From: Euryarchaeota archaeon UBA86
GTDB lineage: Archaea; Thermoplasmatota; Poseidoniia; Poseidoniales; Thalassarchaeaceae
Length of the DNA stretch: 64,000 nucleotides
Assembly (NCBI GenBank): GCA_002503055.1
Contig: DAQX01000029.1
Location: forward strand, 11,924 to 75,923
Reading direction: 5' to 3'
Shown here: one piece after another, positions 59,393 to 64,000 of the stretch
How the letters are laid out: each line of letters opens with the position of its first letter
How positions within the stretch are numbered: position 1 is the first letter of the stretch
The notes under the pieces: model-generated
What the model was told of the DNA's origin: nothing
Database searches by the model: none
What the model saw: the letters and a program-made list of their open reading frames with translations, nothing else
Position numbers and translations under genes: made by a program

Positions 59393-60421
59393 TCATAGAA
59401 TCAGATTTTCAATCGCCTCAGAAGAGCACCACTCAGGTGCTACCAGAGGGTTGCAGCGGCTCGGAGTCCCGTTAGGAATCTCAATCCAGTAGTCCATTCC
59501 TTCCACTGGTCCAGGGTAGTCGGTAGAGATGGTGTGTGCGCCCGCGGCTAGAGCGGCCTCAAAGCGCGCGGTGTCGTTGTTATCCGGTTCCTCTCCTCCA
59601 CTGTCTGCCCTAGTTCTGACAATGTATCCGTCAGTGACTAATTGTGAGATTTGTTCTCCATCACCAATCGGGTCAGTCAGCGAGAAGATGGCCGCTTCGC
59701 CTGAGCCCAAATCCGAGAGTGTGAACATCAACGCTCCATTCAATCCGGGATAGTCTTCGAGGTATAGGTCACGCATATCTCCTCTAGCAAGTAGAACGAA
59801 GATAACCTTGCCACGACTCTCCTCTAACAACGGCCAGCCATCAGTCAAAACCGCCTCATTCAGGGTTGGCCATTCTCCACGGACATCATCAGGCGCGATG
59901 GTAAGATTTCTAGGCCAGAACTCGGCTATTTCGGACTCAATCTCCTGAAGAAGTCCTGAGAGCTCGACAGTTGTCGTGATGTCTGCTGCCTGTTCGGGCC
60001 AGTCTTTGGGCTCAATCCAGATCATCATGGGGTGGTGCTGGTCATTGGCCTGAGACCAATCTAGAAGAGTCTCAAGACATTCTTGGAAAGTCGGGCATGT
60101 GGTTCCAGAATCGTACTGATTATGGTAAACTCTCAATCCATCTCTGACATCCCACCAAACATCGATCTCAAACTGCCGGACTCCTAGTTGCGCTGCTTGA
60201 ACATCAAGTGGTTCGTGAGTATACATATATTCCCGAGTGGGTGAGAAAATAGGCTCGACATGATACGAATTGTGAGTTCCTTCCATCTGGATATGATTCA
60301 GCCGCAATGGCTCTTTTTCCGGCTCATTGGCGAATATGCCACCTTCGCCACCGATTCCAAAGCAGCCGCTCAGTGGTACCAACACCAACATGACAACCGT
60401 AATTCCTCGTAGCGACCTCAT
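59393..60421 (-). CDS. PI-PLC-like secreted lipoprotein
   Basis: A 342-aa protein with a lipoprotein signal: hydrophobic helix VVMLVLVPLSGC, lipobox LSGC at residues 17-20. The mature part matches the Ca2+-dependent PI-PLC-like family: EGTHNSYHVEP (first catalytic His), RQFEIDVWWDV (Glu and Asp metal ligands), VYHN (second His), MIWIEPKDW, and STDYPGP. It could cut inositol phospholipids or related head groups outside the cell. ATG at 60421 gives a normal signal peptide; the frame reaches 60499. It is divergent from the EF-hand permease. Confidence 0.8.
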   Translation of the reverse strand: MRSLRGITVVMLVLVPLSGCFGIGGEGGIFANEPEKEPLRLNHIQMEGTHNSYHVEPIFSPTREYMYTHEPLDVQAAQLGVRQFEIDVWWDVRDGLRVYHNQYDSGTTCPTFQECLETLLDWSQANDQHHPMMIWIEPKDWPEQAADITTTVELSGLLQEIESEIAEFWPRNLTIAPDDVRGEWPTLNEAVLTDGWPLLEESRGKVIFVLLARGDMRDLYLEDYPGLNGALMFTLSDLGSGEAAIFSLTDPIGDGEQISQLVTDGYIVRTRADSGGEEPDNNDTARFEAALAAGAHTISTDYPGPVEGMDYWIEIPNGTPSRCNPLVAPEWCSSEAIENLIL

Positions 60422-60501
60422 TTTCAGATACCGAGAGGGAGTGCCGAGCAAGAAGGATTCGGCGGGAGAACCTTCAACAACGGTCTTGATTCGCAACAAA
60501 C

Positions 60502-62178
60502 ATGCGACCGGAGGGCCCCGATGGCCTTGCAGGAATCGTCCTCAAGCCATACGATGATCCATTTGGCACACTCGAGCGCAGACTTGGACTAAGTGGCGTT
60601 GTTATCATTTCACTTTCGGCCATGCTTGGATCGGGACTTTTCGTTCTTCCAGCGCTAGCCATGCTAGAGATGGGCGGGGGCACTCAACCTGTTGGAGGAG
60701 TATGGCTGGCTTACCTATTGGCAGCAGTAATTGTCCTGCCTGGTGCCATTTCAAAATCTGAACTTGCTACTGCAATGCCTGCTTCTGGAGGCTCATACAT
60801 CTATGTTCAGAGGACATTCGGACCGATGTTTGGAACAATCTCTGGACTGGGTTTGTGGGCGAATTTCATGCTCAAATCAGCATTTGCCCTGATCGGTTTC
60901 AAGGCTTATCTCTGGGTAATTGAGGATATAATTGGCGTCAAAATCAATATCGAAATAGCTGCTCTTGTTCTGTTGGCATTAATCGTTGGAATCAACATAC
61001 TCGGAGTCAAACGAATCAAGAAAGTCCAGACCCCAATCGTGCTAATTTCTGTAGGGTATTTGCTACTACTGTGCGTGTATGCACTTGCAACTCAGGAAAT
61101 AAACTGGGACAATGTAATCTCACGCGAGGCATTTGGAAGTGATTGGGAATCAGTAGGAAAAACTGCTGCCTTCGTATTCGTATCATACGCCGGCGTAACA
61201 AAAATCGCTGCAGTCGCTGGAGAAATCAAGGACCCAGGTAAGAACATCCCCAATGGAATCCTACTTTCCTTGCTCTTTAGCACCCTCCTCTATGTCACAG
61301 TAGCATTCGTAATGGCTGCTACCCTAGATCTCTCTTCGATAATGGATGAAAACCATGTAGGCCATGCAAGAGAGGATCCCGTATTCCTCTTCGCCGACGA
61401 GATTGGAGGCAGAGAGATAGGAATCATCGCCGCTTTACTCTCAGTTCTCACGATGACTTCGATGGCCCTTGCTGGAATCATGGCATCATCCAGATTCCCT
61501 TATGCAATGGCTAAGGATAATTTGATTCCATCAATCTTCGAAGAAGTCCACAAGGAGTATCAAACCCCTTACTGGGCGATTATTGGTACTGGACTCTCGA
61601 TGGCTGCCGCCATTACATTCCTCCCCGTTCATGATGTCGCAGAGTTAGCTTCTGGATTCAAAATCATGATTTTCATCGTCATCAATGCCTGTGTGATCGT
61701 ACTACGCACAGCCTCACGCTCGCATTCGTGGTATAATCCGGAATGGAAATCTCCAATGTATCCATTCTTCCAAATGTTGGGCATCATCGGTGGCTTTGTC
61801 CTACTCTTTCTAATGGGAGAAAAGGCCCTGATAGGCGGTTTAGCTGCTATTGTTTTGGGACTGATTATCTGGAAGGGCTACGGAGAGAATCATGCAGAAC
61901 CGGAAATCACTCCCTGGCAAACATTCGGCTTGCACTATACTGACCCAAATGAGGTGGAAACCCGCCGAAGGCTAACGGCGTTCTACGCAGCGGATATTGA
62001 TGGAAACGGAGAATTGGATGTAGATCAGTACATTTCAGCAATGGATGCTTTGGGATACACTCCCGATAAGGAGGGCGAATTTAGGGCGGCTTTCAATGAG
62101 GCCGATACTGATGGAAACGGCATCATCGACATTGAAGAATTCGTCGCAAGTGTTTCTAAGCATGAGTCTAATGATTGA
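60502..62178 (+). CDS. APC-family amino-acid permease with C-terminal EF-hand pair
   Basis: About 12 helices fill residues 25-455 of 558, with APC motifs SAMLGSGLFVLPALAM, PASGGSYIYVQRTFG, FVSYAGVTKIAAVAGEIKDPGKNIP and the half-site SMALAGIMASSRFPYAMA. The last 75 residues are a calcium-binding EF-hand pair: loop 1 DIDGNGELDVDQ (about 498-509, Gln at position 12) and loop 2 DTDGNGIIDIEE (about 535-546, canonical Glu), 37 residues apart as expected. EF-hands fused to a transporter would make uptake calcium-responsive on the cytoplasmic side. The amino-acid substrate is not known. Confidence 0.9.
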   Translation: MRPEGPDGLAGIVLKPYDDPFGTLERRLGLSGVVIISLSAMLGSGLFVLPALAMLEMGGGTQPVGGVWLAYLLAAVIVLPGAISKSELATAMPASGGSYIYVQRTFGPMFGTISGLGLWANFMLKSAFALIGFKAYLWVIEDIIGVKINIEIAALVLLALIVGINILGVKRIKKVQTPIVLISVGYLLLLCVYALATQEINWDNVISREAFGSDWESVGKTAAFVFVSYAGVTKIAAVAGEIKDPGKNIPNGILLSLLFSTLLYVTVAFVMAATLDLSSIMDENHVGHAREDPVFLFADEIGGREIGIIAALLSVLTMTSMALAGIMASSRFPYAMAKDNLIPSIFEEVHKEYQTPYWAIIGTGLSMAAAITFLPVHDVAELASGFKIMIFIVINACVIVLRTASRSHSWYNPEWKSPMYPFFQMLGIIGGFVLLFLMGEKALIGGLAAIVLGLIIWKGYGENHAEPEITPWQTFGLHYTDPNEVETRRRLTAFYAADIDGNGELDVDQYISAMDALGYTPDKEGEFRAAFNEADTDGNGIIDIEEFVASVSKHESND

Positions 62179-62271
62179 TTCCGTACTCTAGAATTCTATC
62201 CCTGAGCCGAATTGTATAGTCGGTTGATTGAAGTCCAAGACCACGCTCGCAAGTTCCCGAGTAGTGAGCAT

Positions 62272-63087
62272 ATGGCTATCTCAAGTCGCGCAAAGAAGGT
62301 CACCACTCAGACTCTTGTGAAGATGAAGCAGTCAGGTGAGAAGATTGCTATGCTGACTGCATATGATTACTCTCTAGCACGATTGGTGGACAACGCAGGA
62401 ATCGATGTCATCCTAGTTGGAGACTCTGCATCGAATGTGATGGCGGGTAACGAGACTACTGTTCCAATCACTCTCGAGCACATGATTTACCACGCTCAGT
62501 GCGTGGTCAACGGTGTTGACAGAGCCTTGGTGGTAGTTGACATGCCATTCGGCTCGTATCAGGGCGATTCTAAGACTGCTCTTGACTCAGCGATTCGAAT
62601 CATGAAGGAGTCTGGGGGCCACGCCGTCAAACTAGAGGGAGGGGCTGAAGTTTGTGAATCAGTCAAGCGAATTGTAGAGGCAGGTATTCCTGTTATGGGG
62701 CACCTCGGACTCACACCTCAGTCAATCTACAAGTTCGGAACCTACACTGTTCGGGCCAAAGAGGATGCCGAGGCAGCCAAGCTGATGGAGGATGCAAAGG
62801 CACTCGAGGAAGCTGGTTGCTTCTCGGTTGTTTTCGAGAAGATTCCCTCGGAATTGGCCAAGCAAGTGAGTGAGGCTCTGACAATTCCTACAATCGGCAT
62901 TGGAGCAGGACCAGACTGTGACGGCCAAGTTCTAGTACTCCACGACATGCTTGGAATTACCAAGGACTTCTCTCCTAGATTCTTGAGGAGGTATGCCGAT
63001 TTGGGCACTATGGCTGAGGACGCAGTCAAGCAGTATGTTTCGGATGTTCGCAGCATGGACTTCCCAAACGAGGAAGAGAGGTACTGA
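62272..63087 (+). CDS. panB: Ketopantoate hydroxymethyltransferase
   Basis: PanB (271 aa) makes ketopantoate from 2-oxoisovalerate with methylene-tetrahydrofolate or tetrahydropterin, the first step towards pantothenate. Metal and substrate motifs: [64 protein letters not shown] and [23 protein letters not shown] at 62272 gives [15 protein letters not shown]; the longer frame adds residues unlike the family. It supplies the same pathway completed by the CoaD-DPCK fusion at 25138. Confidence 0.94.
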   Translation: MAISSRAKKVTTQTLVKMKQSGEKIAMLTAYDYSLARLVDNAGIDVILVGDSASNVMAGNETTVPITLEHMIYHAQCVVNGVDRALVVVDMPFGSYQGDSKTALDSAIRIMKESGGHAVKLEGGAEVCESVKRIVEAGIPVMGHLGLTPQSIYKFGTYTVRAKEDAEAAKLMEDAKALEEAGCFSVVFEKIPSELAKQVSEALTIPTIGIGAGPDCDGQVLVLHDMLGITKDFSPRFLRRYADLGTMAEDAVKQYVSDVRSMDFPNEEERY

Positions 63088-63152
63088 GCATAGGGCCAAC
63101 GAGCCCCTCACAACATTCATGGACGCCCGCATCAGGATTAGGAAGGACTGTC

Positions 63153-64000
63153 ATGAGCGAATTGTGGGTAGAACGCCATCGCCCCCAGACCGTGGGCGAT
63201 ATCAAGGGCCAGAAAGCCATAGTCGACCGACTCAAGGCATACGCCGAGAGTCGCACCTTCCCGCACTTACTGTTCGCCGGTCCTCCCGGCACCGGCAAGA
63301 CGACTGCTGCCCTCGCTCTAACCAAGGATGTATTCGGTGAGGGATACCGGATTAATTTGCTAGAGATGAACGCGAGTGACGAGCGCAAACTGGAGTCCAT
63401 TCGAACCAAAGTCAAGCAGTTTGCAAGAACCGCTCCATCTCCGGGAACCACATTCAAAGTCATCTTCCTAGATGAGGCAGATGCTCTCACTTCAGATGCT
63501 CAAGGTGCGCTACGCAGAATCATGGAGCAGAATGCAGAGACCTGCCGATTCATACTATCTTGCAACTACTCATCCAAGATTATCGAGCCAATTCAGTCTC
63601 GCTGCGCAGTATTCCGATTCAGGCCACTAGCAGAGGATCAAGTCCTTGAGATGGTAAAATCAGTAGCAGCAAACGAGGATATCAACCTCGACGAGGATGC
63701 CGCTGAAGCAATCGCTCATGTCAGTCTGGGTGATTTACGCAAGGCGATTACCTCGCTCCAAGTCGCTGCATCACTAAACCCAAATGTTACTCGTGACCTA
63801 GTTTACGAGACCACTGCAACAGCTCCGCCCGAGGAATTGCACAGTTACATCCTCGCCTGCAAGGAGGACGGTTTCCAGCCGGCCCGTCGCAGACTCAAGG
63901 GACTGCTGGACAAGTTCGGCCTGGCAGGTACTGATATGGTCAACCAGATGCACCGAGAGTTAGGTACGGTGACTTTCCTTGACGAGGCACAGAAGTTGGG
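63153..64000 (+). CDS. Replication factor C small subunit, 3' truncated
   Basis: The open frame begins ATG at 63153 (MSELWVERHRP) and runs off the window after 282 codons. Clamp-loader motifs are clear: WVERHRPQTVGDIKGQ, Walker A FAGPPGTGKTTAALAL, Walker B VIFLDEADAL, ALRRIMEQ, sensor 1 ILSCNYSSKIIEPIQSRC and sensor 2 region LGDLRKAITSLQ. No intein is present in the visible part. RFC small subunit loads the PCNA encoded at 40950. It follows panB by 65 bp. Confidence 0.95.
   Translation, partial: MSELWVERHRPQTVGDIKGQKAIVDRLKAYAESRTFPHLLFAGPPGTGKTTAALALTKDVFGEGYRINLLEMNASDERKLESIRTKVKQFARTAPSPGTTFKVIFLDEADALTSDAQGALRRIMEQNAETCRFILSCNYSSKIIEPIQSRCAVFRFRPLAEDQVLEMVKSVAANEDINLDEDAAEAIAHVSLGDLRKAITSLQVAASLNPNVTRDLVYETTATAPPEELHSYILACKEDGFQPARRRLKGLLDKFGLAGTDMVNQMHRELGTVTFLDEAQKL

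Noticed and set aside
1..64000. CRISPR arrays, insertion sequences, prophage or toxin-antitoxin pairs
   Set aside because: No spaced direct repeats, transposase or phage structural motifs were seen; genes are tightly packed housekeeping and metabolic genes.

Overview
The window looks like a chromosome segment from a planktonic marine euryarchaeon, most likely Marine Group II (Candidatus Poseidoniales, phylum Thermoplasmatota) or a close relative. The evidence is the mixture of genes. Information processing is archaeal: Orc1/Cdc6, PCNA, RFC small subunit, TFS, Nop5 with fibrillarin, Bud32, a diverged TBP-like protein, and an archaeal CoA pathway. Metabolism is aerobic and largely bacterial-like: IcmF, class I aldolase with GlpX, MutM, acyl-CoA synthetase, crotonases and ring-cleaving oxygenases. 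Genes are packed tightly on both strands with 4-bp overlaps. I see no insertion sequence, prophage or CRISPR array. The organism call is inference from gene content.

Layout. 1-7.8 kb: end of a surface protein, SixA phosphatase, aldehyde dehydrogenase, 2-phosphoglycerate-kinase-like protein, crotonase, proline-rich membrane protein, RdgB, Bud32, NadA. 7.8-11.5 kb: an AUR1-like PAP2 enzyme fused to a propeller-like exodomain, an Mrp-family ATPase that has lost its cysteines, a small tyrosine-phosphatase/ArsC-like enzyme and tRNA-Gly(GCC). 11.6-16.7 kb: a minus-strand CoA-thioester operon (flavoprotein, crotonase, BoxB/PaaA-like diiron oxygenase, unknown 186-aa protein, 3-hydroxyacyl-CoA dehydrogenase, SemiSWEET). 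16.8-21.4 kb: MoaE, carotenoid-desaturase-like flavoprotein with ferredoxin, MoaC, and the gluconeogenic pair FBPase-aldolase. 21.4-25.1 kb: two small winged-helix proteins divergent from an 869-aa winged-helix protein, with palindromes between them, then a structured RNA candidate.

25.1-36.1 kb: a fused CoaD/dephospho-CoA kinase, Orc1/Cdc6 beside a candidate replication origin, metallo-beta-lactamase hydrolase, flavoprotein reductase, biotin carboxylase, PfkB kinase, a large disordered membrane protein and a thioesterase. 36.1-46.1 kb: TBP-like protein in an operon with an unknown protein and a TatD-like hydrolase, tRNA-Gly(UCC), ABC exporter, glycosyltransferase, PCNA, TFS, Nop5-fibrillarin, MutM, SDR. 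46.1-54 kb: IcmF, zinc-ribbon protein, LysE exporter, acyl-CoA ligase, SMUG-type glycosylase, YbaK deacylase. 53.7-64 kb: Frag1/Sfk1-like protein with a second AUR1-like PAP2 enzyme, a LigB-LigB-RidA aromatic module, PI-PLC-like lipoprotein, an amino-acid permease ending in EF-hands, PanB, and the start of RFC small subunit.

Together the genes suggest an aerobic heterotroph using fatty acids, branched-chain or propionyl CoA esters and aromatic compounds, with gluconeogenesis. The most unusual items are the cysteine-free Mrp ATPase with an Ig-like insert, the TBP paralogue, the 869-aa winged-helix locus with its operators, the two AUR1-like exodomain fusions near an Sfk1-like protein and a PI-PLC-like lipoprotein, the permease with EF-hands, and the CoaD-DPCK fusion whose apparent start codon is ATA.
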